A DNA stretch of 64,000 nt, from assembly GCF_007744515.1 (NCBI RefSeq), contig NZ_CP036268.1, forward strand, positions 634,482 through 698,481, read 5' to 3'. Origin of the DNA: Stratiformator vulcanicus (lineage in GTDB: Bacteria > Planctomycetota > Planctomycetia > Planctomycetales > Planctomycetaceae). Below, in pieces: positions 36,266 through 45,820 of the stretch. Each line of letters starts with the position of its first letter. Position 1 is the first letter of the stretch. A model generated the notes under the pieces. That model made no database searches, was not told the origin of the DNA, and saw only the letters and a program-made list of their open reading frames with translations. A program made the translations under genes and the position numbers.

Positions 36266-39229
36266 ATGTCTTCTCCAGATTTTGTGAAAACCGGCTCCGG
36301 ATCGACCGGGCAGGATGGACAGTCGAGTTCAGCAGCCGCGGCTGGCTCCGACGGGAGTAACGGTCGCGTGCCCGCCGAAGGAACGAGCGTGCTTAACACC
36401 GGAAGTCTATCGTTTCTCGAGCAAATGTATGCGGCCTATCAGGAGGATCCGCAATCGGTTTCTCCCGATTGGCGTGATTACTTCGAAGGCATGTCGGCCG
36501 AGGGGAGCGCGTCGGCCCGTCGAGGGGGGACCGAATCCAACGCGGTCATCGCCGGCACCTCCCCGCACGTGCTGAGCGAACTCAAACGAGAACTGCACGA
36601 AGCGGTCGCGACGCAAGAACGCGTCGACCAGCTCATTCGCAACTATCGCGTTCGCGGGCACATTGCCGCACAGATCGATCCGCTTGGACGACCACACGAG
36701 ATGCCGGCGGAGCTCGATCCCGCATTCTACGGCTTTACCGACGCTGATATGGAACGGCAGGTCAACTCGACCTGGATGGGCGGCCCCGAAAAACGCTCGC
36801 TCCGCCAGATCATCAGTTGGCTCCAATCGACGTACTGCCGCAGCATCGGCGTGCAGTTCATGCACATCGACAGCCTCCGCGTGCGGGCCTGGCTGCAGGA
36901 TAAGATGGAGGGGACCGGCAACTATCTGAAGCTCAATCGCGAAGAGCAGCTCCGCATTTACCGGCGGCTCTCCGATGCGGTGCTGTTCGAAGAGTTCATC
37001 CAAAAAAAGTACGTCTCCAAAAAACGGTTCTCACTCGAAGGGGCCGAAAGCCTGATCCCACTGCTCGATATGGCGATCGAAAAGGCGGGCACGAAAGGCG
37101 TCGACGAGGTCGTCCTCGGGATGGCGCACCGCGGTCGTTTGAACGTGCTCGCCAACATCATGGGAAAAAGCCCGGCTGATATTTTCCGCGAATTTGAAGA
37201 CAACGACCCCGAGTCGCACCTGTACGGAGGTGACGTCAAATACCACCTCGGCTACAGCTCCGACTGGGAAACGGCGACGGGCAGGAATGTGCATCTTTCC
37301 CTGTCCTTCAATCCTAGTCACCTCGAGTTCATCAACCCGATCGTCACCGGTCGCATCCGCGCGAAGCAGGATCGCGTCGGCGATGAGGACCGCAAGCAGA
37401 AGATGGCCCTGCTGATCCACGGGGACGCCGCTTTCGCGGGTGAGGGGATCGTTCAGGAAACGCTCAATATGAGCGAACTCGACGGCTACACCGTCGGCGG
37501 CACCGTCCACGTGATCGTCAACAACCAGATCGGTTTCACCACTTGCGAGCAGCAGGGCCGCAGCACGCTCTACTCGACCGAAGTCGCGCGGATGCTGCAA
37601 AGCCCGATCTTTCACGTCAACGGCGAAGATCCGGAAGCGGTCGCTCAGGTCATCAATCTTTCGCTCGATTTCCGTGAGAAATTCCAGCGAGATGTCGTGA
37701 TCGACATGTACTGCTACCGTCGCCACGGGCACAACGAAGCGGACGAGCCGTCGTTCACGCAACCGCTCATGTATCAGACAATCGGAAAGCGACCGACCGT
37801 CCGCGAGACGTATCTGGAGCGGTTGCTCGAGCGGAAAGAGATGACCGAAGCGGACGCCAAAGAGATATTGAAGGAGAGCCGGAAGAAGCTCGAAGCCGAT
37901 CTGAAGGCCGCCCGCGCCGACGTGAAAGTGACCAAGCCTAATGCCGGCAAAGGGATCTGGTCCGATTACAAAGGCGGGCACTCCGCTGATGATCCCGAGA
38001 CCGCGGTTCCCAAAGGACAACTGATCCAACTCCTGCTGCAGCAATGTGATTTGCCCGAGGGCTTCACGCCGCACCCGAAGATCGAGAAGCTGCTGTTGAG
38101 TACTCGGCGGGACATGGCCGAGGGCAAGCAGAAGTTGAACTGGGGCACCGCGGAAGCCTTGGCTCTTGCGTCAATCGTGACCGGCATCGGCGGCGATCAG
38201 CCGTATCGCATTCGCATGAGTGGTCAGGACGTCGAGCGCGGCACGTTCAGTCATCGCCATTCCGTATTCCACGATTACGTCACCGGCGAACGCTTCATGC
38301 CGCTAGCTCACCTTTCGGACGATCAGGCCCCGGTTGAGATCGTCAACAGCCCGCTCTCGGAAGCCGGCGTCCTCGGTTTCGAATACGGCTACAGTCTTGA
38401 TACGCCGGACGGATTGGTGCTCTGGGAGGCCCAGTTCGGCGACTTCGTCAACGCCGCCCAAGTGATTATCGATCAGTTCATCACTAGTGCAGAAGACAAG
38501 TGGCGCCGGCTCAACGGACTTGTGATGCTCCTGCCGCACGGCTTCGAGGGACAGGGCCCGGAGCACTCCAGCGCCCGGCTGGAACGATTTCTGATGGCCG
38601 CGGCGGAAGACAATATCGAGGTCTGCTATCCGTCGACCCCGGACCAATACTTTCACATGCTCCGCCGGCAGGTGCTCCGCAAGTGGCGGAAGCCGCTGAT
38701 CGTGATGACCCCCAAGAGCCTGCTCCGGGCTCCCGTCGCGACCTGCGGACTGGGAGCGCTGGCGACTGGAAAATTCATGCGGGTCATTCCCGACATCACC
38801 GACGAGTTGCACGAAGAGGTGAACCGCATCCTGATCTGCAGCGGCAAGGTCTACTACGACCTCGACGAGTATCGCCAAAAATATGAGCGATATGATGTCG
38901 CGATCATTCGGATGGAAGAGTTGTATCCCCATCCGATCGAAGAACTGCAGCAGGCGTTTGCGGGCTATCGGGAGGGGACCGAAGTCGTTTGGGTGCAAGA
39001 AGAGCCCGAGAACATGGGCGCCTGGCGGTTCGTGTGGTCGCATCATGGGCCGAACTTGCTCGATCGCTTCCCGCTCCGCTGTATCAGCCGACCCCCGTCA
39101 GCCAGCCCGGCGACCGGCTCGCATGCCAGCCATGTCTTCGAGCAAGAACGTCTCGTCACCGAGGCCTTCAGCAGCGAAGTCTGGGAAGATACCTGCCCGA
39201 TCGAACCGGCCGAAGCGGCGCCGGCGTAG
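36266..39229 (+). CDS. sucA: 2-oxoglutarate dehydrogenase E1 component
   Basis: The 987-residue thiamine diphosphate enzyme decarboxylates 2-oxoglutarate in the citric acid cycle and hands succinyl to the E2 lipoyl domain. After a Ser/Gly-rich start, [20 protein letters not shown] is the N-terminal E2-binding helix of E1o. The ThDP motif runs from [18 protein letters not shown] (about residue 385) to [25 protein letters not shown] and [11 protein letters not shown] are further catalytic blocks. Length is slightly above the usual ~930. The E2 gene sucB and the E3 gene are not adjacent, unlike in many bacteria. Confidence 0.97.
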   Translation: MSSPDFVKTGSGSTGQDGQSSSAAAAGSDGSNGRVPAEGTSVLNTGSLSFLEQMYAAYQEDPQSVSPDWRDYFEGMSAEGSASARRGGTESNAVIAGTSPHVLSELKRELHEAVATQERVDQLIRNYRVRGHIAAQIDPLGRPHEMPAELDPAFYGFTDADMERQVNSTWMGGPEKRSLRQIISWLQSTYCRSIGVQFMHIDSLRVRAWLQDKMEGTGNYLKLNREEQLRIYRRLSDAVLFEEFIQKKYVSKKRFSLEGAESLIPLLDMAIEKAGTKGVDEVVLGMAHRGRLNVLANIMGKSPADIFREFEDNDPESHLYGGDVKYHLGYSSDWETATGRNVHLSLSFNPSHLEFINPIVTGRIRAKQDRVGDEDRKQKMALLIHGDAAFAGEGIVQETLNMSELDGYTVGGTVHVIVNNQIGFTTCEQQGRSTLYSTEVARMLQSPIFHVNGEDPEAVAQVINLSLDFREKFQRDVVIDMYCYRRHGHNEADEPSFTQPLMYQTIGKRPTVRETYLERLLERKEMTEADAKEILKESRKKLEADLKAARADVKVTKPNAGKGIWSDYKGGHSADDPETAVPKGQLIQLLLQQCDLPEGFTPHPKIEKLLLSTRRDMAEGKQKLNWGTAEALALASIVTGIGGDQPYRIRMSGQDVERGTFSHRHSVFHDYVTGERFMPLAHLSDDQAPVEIVNSPLSEAGVLGFEYGYSLDTPDGLVLWEAQFGDFVNAAQVIIDQFITSAEDKWRRLNGLVMLLPHGFEGQGPEHSSARLERFLMAAAEDNIEVCYPSTPDQYFHMLRRQVLRKWRKPLIVMTPKSLLRAPVATCGLGALATGKFMRVIPDITDELHEEVNRILICSGKVYYDLDEYRQKYERYDVAIIRMEELYPHPIEELQQAFAGYREGTEVVWVQEEPENMGAWRFVWSHHGPNLLDRFPLRCISRPPSASPATGSHASHVFEQERLVTEAFSSEVWEDTCPIEPAEAAPA

Positions 39230-39369
39230 GCAAAGTGTCGGCAGACCGTAAAAAGCCGGTCGCCGATATTCTCGCCGCGGTTGGGACAACCGACGTCAAT
39301 ATCGCGATCTCGCGGAGCATTGTGGCCGGTCATCTGATTTGAGGATTGGCTGGTGGAAATTGGTCGAAC

Positions 39370-39624
39370 GTGAGCGTGAATCAACTCGAAGACTCCGACT
39401 GGGACGCCGACCCGGACGACTTCGGCGAATACGATGAAGGCGCGGATGAGCCGACAATCGAATGTCCGCACTGCGGTGCGGAAGTCTATGAAGACTCCCC
39501 GCGCTGCCCGAGGTGCGAGCAATATCTGTCGCGCGAAGATGCCCCATCTGAACCGAAGCCGACCTGGATCATCGTCGGCGCGCTCGCGGCACTGCTCGGA
39601 ATCGTTTGGTGGCTGATCGGATAG
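39370..39624 (+). CDS. small zinc-ribbon protein with C-terminal membrane helix
   Basis: An 84-residue protein read from the GTG at 39370; a GTG at 39376 and a TTG at 39346 are also open, and no ribosome site settles the start. The N-terminus is very acidic (DSDWDADPDDFGEYDEGADE). A zinc ribbon follows: ECPHCGAEVYEDSPRCPRCE, two CxxC pairs with 12 residues between. A single helix (WIIVGALAALLGIVWWLIG) ends the protein. It therefore is a tail-anchored type, the reverse of the N-anchored pair at 26-27 kb. It follows sucA by 140 bases and converges on the M41-like gene. Role unknown. Confidence 0.7.
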   Translation: MSVNQLEDSDWDADPDDFGEYDEGADEPTIECPHCGAEVYEDSPRCPRCEQYLSREDAPSEPKPTWIIVGALAALLGIVWWLIG

Positions 39625-39636
39625 AGGTTCGCGTAA

Positions 39637-40119
39637 TCATCTCATCCACGTCGTCACAATTTCGGCCACGTCGGCCCCCTCCAACCGCTCGTGGGCCGAC
39701 AATTCATCCGCGAGTGCCGCGATAGCACTCCAAATGCGATCGTTGCTAAACTGGCGATGAATCAGCCGGGTGACTTCTTCGAGGTATGCCATCCGTCGAG
39801 CGTGATCGGAGAGCATATCTTCGGCGACCTGCCACGCCGCAGACCAGTCGGCTGACCATTCGGCAACAGTGGCCGGATGAAACGGCTCGCCGGTGTAAAT
39901 CATCTCTGCCACCGGTCCGGCCAAAGCGACGGAGACCTCTCGCTCGACCGAAAGTTTCAACTGGGCCGGCGGCCATTGCACACTCAAATCGCCGGTGCGG
40001 GCCGGGCGATCGTCGTTGTCGGGATCGACCGTCACCTCCTGAACCCATCCCCCCAATCGCACCGCCATGAACGCGTGGCCGGCTTCGTGGTAGCAGGTGA
40101 TCTCGTCGGAATCGAACAC
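39637..40119 (-). CDS. stand-alone peptidase M41-like (FtsH protease domain) protein
   Basis: The 160-residue protein looks like the proteolytic domain of FtsH cut free from the AAA+ ATPase. CYHEAGHAFMAVRLGG has the zinc motif HEAGH (His11, Glu12, His15), and ALAGPVAEMIYTGEP matches the ALGGRAAEE region; the third metal ligand is probably the Asp in WSADWSAAW. FtsH needs its ATPase ring to unfold substrates, so this form probably acts on loose peptides or small proteins, or serves another purpose. It starts with GTG at 40119 and has no membrane helix. It lies between glgX-like and zinc-ribbon genes without an operon partner. Confidence 0.75.
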   Translation of the reverse strand: MFDSDEITCYHEAGHAFMAVRLGGWVQEVTVDPDNDDRPARTGDLSVQWPPAQLKLSVEREVSVALAGPVAEMIYTGEPFHPATVAEWSADWSAAWQVAEDMLSDHARRMAYLEEVTRLIHRQFSNDRIWSAIAALADELSAHERLEGADVAEIVTTWMR

Positions 40120-40240
40120 GGCAGATTTCAGATTGAAACATCAAGGCGCTTGGATCGGTTGACGTGATGCCGCGGCAAGGCACAACCGCGGGAGTCTTGG
40201 TAGATTGTAGAAGACAACGAAGGAACAACCGGAGAATTTG

Positions 40241-42397
40241 ATGAATCCGTGGATCGCCGAAGAGGGAACGCTCGACCCACCCGGAGTGTACTGGGACGAA
40301 GCTGCGCAGGCTTGGAACTTTACGCTGTATTCGCGGCAGGCTCAGTCATTGACACTCCTGCTTTACGGTGACGAATCCCACAGCACGCCGCTGTTGGAAT
40401 TTGAGTTCGATCTTTTCAAGAACCGATCAGGTCCGGTCTGGCACTGCCGCATTCCCAAAGCTTCGGCCCCCGGTGCCCGGTTTTACGCCTACCGCGCGAG
40501 CGGACCGATCGAGGGCATCGACGTCTGGCATGCGTTCGACGAGAAGAAGCTGCTGCTCGATCCGTACGCGAAAGCCGTTTACTTCCCGCCCCAATTCAAT
40601 CGGTCCTCTGCCTGTCGTCCCGGTGACAACGCGGGCAAAGCGGCTCTGGGTGTGATCGATGCCGATCGCGAATTTGACTGGCAGGGCGACCAGCCGATCC
40701 AGCACGGACACGATCTCGTCGTCTATGAAATGCACGTCCGGGGCTTCACTCGCAATCCGAATTCCGGAGTCGCCGCGCCAAACCGCGGGAAGTTCGAGGG
40801 AATCATCGAGAAGATTCCGTACCTGGTGGAACTCGGGGTCACGGCCGTCGAGTTTATGCCAGTCTTTCAGTTCGATCCGCACGAGGGAAATTATTGGGGA
40901 TATATGCCCCTTAATTTCTTCGCGCCGCACAGTCAGTTTGCCGCGATTCCTGAAGACTACTGCCATCAGCGAAATGAATTTCGCGAGATGGTCCGGCAGC
41001 TTCATAAGGCGGGGATCGAAGTCCTGCTCGACGTCGTTTTTAATCATACCTGCGAAGGCGACGAAACCGGCCCGACCTATAGTTTTAAGGGCATCGACAG
41101 CGGCTTGTATTACACGTTCTCAGGCGACGAACTGCACCCGTATGCCAATTACACAGGTTGCGGGAATACTCTGAATGCTCACAGCGTGGCAGTGCAGAAA
41201 CTCGTCGTTGAGAGTTTGAAGTACTGGACGAAGGAGATGCACGTCGACGGGTTCCGTTTCGACCTTGCTTCAATTTTCGCACGTCGATCGGACGGGTCGA
41301 TTGATAATCAACAGCCGCCGATCTTCGGGCAATTGACGTCCGCCTTCGAAGGCCCCATCACACCCCGTTTAATTGCGGAGCCTTGGGACGCTGCAGGATT
41401 GTATCAGTTGGGCCGCAGCTTTCCCGGTTGGTTGTGGATGCAGTGGAACGGGGCTTACCGCGATACGATGCAGCGATTTGTCGCGGGGGAATCGGGCCTG
41501 ATCACCGAACTAATGACGCGGCTCTACGGCAGTCGAGATCTGTTCCCCGACGATGAATTCAACAGTTGTCGGCCCTGGCAGAGTATTAACTATATTTCAT
41601 CGCACGACGGGTCTCCGCTGTACGACCTCGCCAGTTTTGAAGAAAAAAGTAACTGGGCCAACGGCGAGGACAATCGCGACGGCCCTCACGAATTTCGATT
41701 TAATTGTGGGTGGGAAGGAGATACCAACGTCCCGGCCAAAGTTATGCGACTGCGTCGACAGCAGGTAAAAAATTATTTCACCCTGCTGTTTCTCTCGAAC
41801 GGAACACCGATGTTCCGAATGGGAGACGAATTTATGCAAACGCAGGACGGAAACAACAATCCGTACAATCAAGATAATGAAACGAGCTGGCTTGATTGGA
41901 CGAGGCTCGAACAAAACCGTGACGTGTTTCGCTTTGTGAAAGAGTTCATCTCTTTCCGAAAAACTCATAGCACCATCAACCGATCGACCTTCTGGCGTGA
42001 AGACATTACGTGGTACGGGACGGGCAAGCACGTCGATATGGGGCCGCATTCGCAGTCACTGGCGTTCTGTCTGCGCGGCGAGCGGTGCGGCGATGAAGAT
42101 ATCTATGTCATGATCAACGGCTGCCCTTCAACCCTGCATTTTCAGGTGCAGGAGGGGTGGGCCGAGACTTGGCGGATCGTCATCGATACCGCGGCCGAAT
42201 CGCCGGAGGATATTTATCCGCCGGGCGAAGAGCCGACACTGGAGACGCTTAAGATTGATGTCGCCGCCCGTTCGATCGTGGTGCTGATCGGCCAGGGGGA
42301 TCGTGAATCCGCTGACGATGCGGATGAAGCTGAGATGTTGCCGACGGCTGACTCAGAACCGAACGACGAGATACCTGAGGAAGCGGCCCAAATTTAA
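40241..42397 (+). CDS. glgX: glycogen debranching enzyme (GlgX/isoamylase, GH13)
   Basis: The 718-residue enzyme hydrolyses alpha-1,6 branches of glycogen. The ATG at 40241 follows GGAG by six bases. An N-terminal CBM48-like domain (YWDEAAQAWNFTLYSRQAQS) is followed by the GH13 barrel: YEMHVRGFTRNPNSG, LLDVVFNHTCEG, FRFDLASIFAR with the nucleophile at Asp341, LIAEPWDAAG with the acid/base at Glu380 and ISSHDGSPLYDL with the transition-state Asp456. GDEFMQTQDGNNNPYNQDNE is the usual isoamylase block near the end. The C-terminus adds an acidic tail of about 40 residues. GlgX and isoamylase are hard to tell apart by eye. No other glg gene is in view. Confidence 0.92.
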   Translation: MNPWIAEEGTLDPPGVYWDEAAQAWNFTLYSRQAQSLTLLLYGDESHSTPLLEFEFDLFKNRSGPVWHCRIPKASAPGARFYAYRASGPIEGIDVWHAFDEKKLLLDPYAKAVYFPPQFNRSSACRPGDNAGKAALGVIDADREFDWQGDQPIQHGHDLVVYEMHVRGFTRNPNSGVAAPNRGKFEGIIEKIPYLVELGVTAVEFMPVFQFDPHEGNYWGYMPLNFFAPHSQFAAIPEDYCHQRNEFREMVRQLHKAGIEVLLDVVFNHTCEGDETGPTYSFKGIDSGLYYTFSGDELHPYANYTGCGNTLNAHSVAVQKLVVESLKYWTKEMHVDGFRFDLASIFARRSDGSIDNQQPPIFGQLTSAFEGPITPRLIAEPWDAAGLYQLGRSFPGWLWMQWNGAYRDTMQRFVAGESGLITELMTRLYGSRDLFPDDEFNSCRPWQSINYISSHDGSPLYDLASFEEKSNWANGEDNRDGPHEFRFNCGWEGDTNVPAKVMRLRRQQVKNYFTLLFLSNGTPMFRMGDEFMQTQDGNNNPYNQDNETSWLDWTRLEQNRDVFRFVKEFISFRKTHSTINRSTFWREDITWYGTGKHVDMGPHSQSLAFCLRGERCGDEDIYVMINGCPSTLHFQVQEGWAETWRIVIDTAAESPEDIYPPGEEPTLETLKIDVAARSIVVLIGQGDRESADDADEAEMLPTADSEPNDEIPEEAAQI

Positions 42398-42472
42398 GGT
42401 GAAATGCTTTCGCGTCTCAGAAAGCCCAACGCCGGCTGAATTTGGTCGATTCATCCTCTTAAGACATTGCAC

Positions 42473-42955
42473 CTATTCATCAGGAATTAAAAGGTCCGCT
42501 AGTTTCTCTGCCGCGGGCTGAATGAATTCATCCAGTGGTTGATCTGAGCGAACTTCGAATGACTCATGCTCGAAGCTGAAGATGCCGTCAGCGGCGATTC
42601 CCTGCTCATCGATCAAGTATCCCGCCGTGTCGCCGTTGGCGTAGTCGATCACCGGCAAGTAGCGGGACGCCACGTCCGGGTGTGTTTCGGAGACGGCCTC
42701 TTGAAAATCGCCGCGTAGTGAGGGCAGTCGTGAGAGCGGCGGGACCAGCCACATCACATCATCGTCCGACCAACCGGGGTACGGCACACCGAAGCCGTTG
42801 AATGTGCCGTAGAGGCTGCGGAGTTCGGCTGGAAAACGGACGCCAAGTTCACCCTCAATCCTGGAGATTTCTTCTTCGCTTGCCGGTTGGCCGAAGACGG
42901 CGTCGGATTCGGAATCGGTGGGGATTTGCGATGGAAGTTGCGACCAGTCGGTCAT
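42473..42955 (-). CDS. SMI1/KNR4 (SUKH-1) family protein
   Basis: The 160-residue protein starts at the ATG at 42955 (MTDWSQLPSQIP); the frame is open further upstream into plsY and that part is not believed. SUKH features are clear: EEEISRIEGELGVRFPAELRSLYGTFNGFGVPYPG at residues ~30-65 with the conserved E-x3-G-x2-FP-x-[DE]-L pattern, followed by VMWLVPPLSRL and an acidic C-terminal half. Family members often are immunity proteins against polymorphic or contact-dependent toxins, but single copies without a toxin are frequent. No toxin gene is next to it; it follows plsY by 38 bases in the LPS operon direction. Confidence 0.82.
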   Translation of the reverse strand: MTDWSQLPSQIPTDSESDAVFGQPASEEEISRIEGELGVRFPAELRSLYGTFNGFGVPYPGWSDDDVMWLVPPLSRLPSLRGDFQEAVSETHPDVASRYLPVIDYANGDTAGYLIDEQGIAADGIFSFEHESFEVRSDQPLDEFIQPAAEKLADLLIPDE

Positions 42956-42993
42956 GTCGATTCGTCTCTCTTCCCAAGATCGAAATTTAAATG

Positions 42994-43659
42994 TTAGCCG
43001 GAAGAGGCCGTCGACTCCGGCGTCTCGGGTTGAGATCCGATTTTTGCCTCGGTGCCGTTTATGATCCGGCCGATGTTCGGGATGTGGCGAACGACGATCA
43101 GGATCGGCACGGCAATGGCGAACGCCGTCGAACTCCAATTGGCCGGGCCGAATGGTTCGGGCGTCATTGCTAGTGCGACAATACTATACGCGACGGCGGC
43201 GAAGAGAGACCCGAGTGCCACAAACCGAGATAAGGCAACGCTCACCGCGAAGGTGATCACCGCGGCGAGTAAACCGGGCCATGAGATAGCACCCGCGACG
43301 CCAGCCGCCGTCGCCACACCTTTGCCCCCGCGAAATCGCAGATAGATGGGAAAGACATGTCCGACGATTGCGGCGATTCCGCAAAGGACCGTCGCGTGCC
43401 CGCGATAAAAGGGGTCTTCAAACAATAATCGAGGAAGGATCAACGCCGGGATCAGCCCTTTGAGGGCATCAAGAAATAGGCAGAACAGACCCCACTTCAT
43501 CCCGATCACACGCCCGACGTTTGTCGCCCCGATGTTTCGGCTGCCGTGTTCGCGGATGTCGATGCCCCGCACATAGCGGGCGATCCATAATCCGAAAGTC
43601 AGCGAGCCGATCAGGTACGAAATGACGGCCGCGACGAAGAGTGAGACGCTTGGCGACAT
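42994..43659 (-). CDS. plsY: glycerol-3-phosphate acyltransferase
   Basis: PlsY is an inner membrane enzyme that moves an acyl group from acyl-phosphate to glycerol-3-phosphate, the first step of phospholipid synthesis. The 221-residue protein has the three motifs of the family: GSRNIGATNVGR at 39-50, GHVFPIYLRFRGGKGVAT at about 100-117, and a later PEPFG/IPNIGRI region. Five to seven hydrophobic helices are spread between them. Residues beyond 200 form a short polar tail. It sits 77 bases behind the GT4 glycosyltransferase gene and could be the fifth gene of the LPS operon. Confidence 0.95.
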   Translation of the reverse strand: MSPSVSLFVAAVISYLIGSLTFGLWIARYVRGIDIREHGSRNIGATNVGRVIGMKWGLFCLFLDALKGLIPALILPRLLFEDPFYRGHATVLCGIAAIVGHVFPIYLRFRGGKGVATAAGVAGAISWPGLLAAVITFAVSVALSRFVALGSLFAAVAYSIVALAMTPEPFGPANWSSTAFAIAVPILIVVRHIPNIGRIINGTEAKIGSQPETPESTASSG

Positions 43660-43736
43660 GTGGTGGTCGGCTCGAAGTCGGCTGTGATGCGGAGCCGCAT
43701 AACCTAAACGGTCGCTGAGCCGGTCTCAACCAGCCC

Positions 43737-44933
43737 TCAGGCCACAGCACGCCGGTGTCGATTCTTCGTCACGCGGGCATAGAGGGCGAGCATTTCGGTC
43801 ACGTTCCGAGCGAACGTGTGCCGCTGGGCCAACTGTCGGGCCTTTCGGCCCATGGCCGCTCTCCGATCAGCGTTGAGAAGCTCACGCATTCTCTCCGCTA
43901 ACACGCGATCATCGCCGGGGTCATCGACCACATATCCGTCGATCGATGAAGAAATCAGCTCGGCGACGCCGTTGCGCGCCGTTGTAATCGCCGGCACGCC
44001 GGCCGCCAGTGCTTCCAACACAACGAGACTGCACGGATCATAGAAGGTCGGTTGGACGTAAACGTCGGCCGCTGCATAGAGCGGAGCCGCATCGTCAACC
44101 GGGCCGAGGAATTGAACGCGGTCGATGACTCCGAGACTCTCGGCGAGCCTGCGATAAGGTTCCGTCCGCTTGCCCCCGGCGACCACCACTTTTGCCTGCG
44201 GAGATGCCGGCGCGATCCTCGCCAATGCGCGGATGAGCGTTGGTAATCCTTTGAGTTGCAGGTTGTGCGCGACGATTAAGAACAAGCAGTCATCATCGTC
44301 GGCCAGTAGCCGCGTCCTCCAGCGAGCACCCTGAGAGACTCGCAGGGCGGGCGAGAAGCGTTGTGTATCGACACCGTTATAAATTAAGTCGATTCGCCGG
44401 GCATCAACGTCGTAATCGTTAATCAGTTCTGCTTTCACCCGCTTTGAAAGGGCGATGATCCGTGATTGGCCGCGATCGTTTGTTTTAGAACCGTACTGCT
44501 TTTCGTTTAATGCATTAAAGTCTCGGTACCTCGGCAGAAGTGAACTGAGACCACGCTTTGCTGGACGGATCCATTTCGGCGCGAGCTCGAGGTTGCGACG
44601 TTCCGCAGCCTTTCGCGAACCTCCATGAGGTTGAAGGACGTCGCAATACCACCCCAAGCCCATGTCATGAATGACGTCGAGGCCGATCTGTTGATCAACC
44701 GTTCTTAAAAGATCGGCGGCGGCATCCGCCCGATCGACGCGGTTCTTCGTCGTAGGGATTTGGTGAAACCGAATTGTCGATTCTCTGTTCGTCGCAACGT
44801 CATTGGTACACGATTCGGCCACGATATGAACTTCGTGTCCTCGTGAGAGCAATTGCCTTGCGAACTGCGCGGTCCATTGCTCGACACCACCGCGACCGGG
44901 GTCGAAGCTGTCGAGAACTAAGGCGATATTCAT
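43737..44933 (-). CDS. GT4-family glycosyltransferase, probably LPS core
   Basis: The 398-residue GT-B enzyme begins IALVLDSFDPGRGGVEQW, the acceptor-side glycine loop of GT4 proteins such as WaaG. IYNGVDTQRFSP (184-195) and AHNLQLKGLPTLI mark the linker, and DPCSLVVLEALAAGVPAITT (299-318) is the E-x7-E sugar-nucleotide motif. The HDMGLGWYCDVLQPHGGSR stretch resembles the WaaG-like branch. The start codon overlaps the kinase stop by four bases (ATGA), which ties it to LPS inner core assembly. The sugar it moves cannot be read from sequence; WaaG moves glucose. Confidence 0.88.
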   Translation of the reverse strand: MNIALVLDSFDPGRGGVEQWTAQFARQLLSRGHEVHIVAESCTNDVATNRESTIRFHQIPTTKNRVDRADAAADLLRTVDQQIGLDVIHDMGLGWYCDVLQPHGGSRKAAERRNLELAPKWIRPAKRGLSSLLPRYRDFNALNEKQYGSKTNDRGQSRIIALSKRVKAELINDYDVDARRIDLIYNGVDTQRFSPALRVSQGARWRTRLLADDDDCLFLIVAHNLQLKGLPTLIRALARIAPASPQAKVVVAGGKRTEPYRRLAESLGVIDRVQFLGPVDDAAPLYAAADVYVQPTFYDPCSLVVLEALAAGVPAITTARNGVAELISSSIDGYVVDDPGDDRVLAERMRELLNADRRAAMGRKARQLAQRHTFARNVTEMLALYARVTKNRHRRAVA

Positions 44934-45820
44934 CGATACGACCCCAGGCGCCTCGTCATCCGGTCGGCCCGATGCTCGGCGCCTTTGCGCAGAGCATCCG
45001 TTGAAGACGTCATTTGGCTGCGCGAAAAATAGCGGCGGAAGAAACGATCAAATTCGTCGCGACCGAACAGGCGTTGCGGGCAAGAATAAATAAACTGACC
45101 AAGGTCTTTCACGATCCATCGCCGCCTTAACAGGCTCGGCCAATGCTGCACGCGTTGCAGGTCGATCAGATGCACGTCGAAGTCAACTTCAGCGTGGTGC
45201 TCTTCCCGTTCGCGGACGAAGAAGTGGCAGGTGTAAAAGTCGCGATGATTAAATCCGGCTTGGTGAAATCGCCCGGCGACGTCGGCGACCCGATCGATTA
45301 ATCGATGAAAGGCGGGGGACTTCCGATCGCCTTCGGCTTGGAAACGTTCCTCAAGAAACAGGTCGAGCTGCTCGAACCCTTTTAATTCCTCGGAGAGAAA
45401 GACGCCTTCGGTCGTGCCGTTGCTGAGAACGCGGCTACCGTAGGCGATCACATTCATCGTCGGGATGCCCGCTTCGGACACGATACGATTCATCGTCGCT
45501 TCATAAGCAGCCGGACTGGGATGAAGTCCGCCCAAATAAGCGGTGGCGATTCGGCTGATTGACTGCTGGCGATGTTTCTTTAAATACGCGTTGAATTGTC
45601 CGTCGGTAGAATTAAGCGTGAGACGCCAGTTCTCGCGGTGGCCGAGGAGCCGCATGGCTTCGCCCGCGTCGGTGTCGATTAAGGCGGCAAATGAGTCGAG
45701 CTCCGCGTCGACTAGCACCTCTGCGAACTCAGGGTTCATCCAGAATTGTTGACGGAGAACTCGACCGGTTGCGGACGACCTCTGCTTCTCAATCGGAGCG
45801 AGTAATTCGGCGGTAGCCAC
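44930..45820 (-). CDS. WaaP/InaA-like LPS core sugar kinase
   Basis: The 296-residue protein starts with a GTG at 45820, eight bases after GGAGG; its first base overlaps the waaF stop. The protein-kinase-like fold of the WaaP family is visible: FNAYLKKHR with the ATP Lys (81 or 82), Glu108 in the following helix, the catalytic loop GFNHRDFYTCHFFV (His192-Arg193-Asp194), and LIDLQR with metal-binding Asp220. HRD-[FL]-Y-x2-HF is the typical WaaP form. WaaP phosphorylates heptose I of the LPS inner core, and relatives phosphorylate Kdo. Since hldE and waaF stand next to it, a heptose target is likely but not proven. Confidence 0.88.
   Translation of the reverse strand: MATAELLAPIEKQRSSATGRVLRQQFWMNPEFAEVLVDAELDSFAALIDTDAGEAMRLLGHRENWRLTLNSTDGQFNAYLKKHRQQSISRIATAYLGGLHPSPAAYEATMNRIVSEAGIPTMNVIAYGSRVLSNGTTEGVFLSEELKGFEQLDLFLEERFQAEGDRKSPAFHRLIDRVADVAGRFHQAGFNHRDFYTCHFFVREREEHHAEVDFDVHLIDLQRVQHWPSLLRRRWIVKDLGQFIYSCPQRLFGRDEFDRFFRRYFSRSQMTSSTDALRKGAEHRADRMTRRLGSYR

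Noticed and set aside
37031-38074. Long open frame opposite sucA, and similar ones opposite the FG-GAP gene (3214-4035) and the macroglobulin gene (53845-54696)
   Set aside because: These are by-products of high-GC codon use; the opposite strand carries clear protein families and the antisense translations show no domain.
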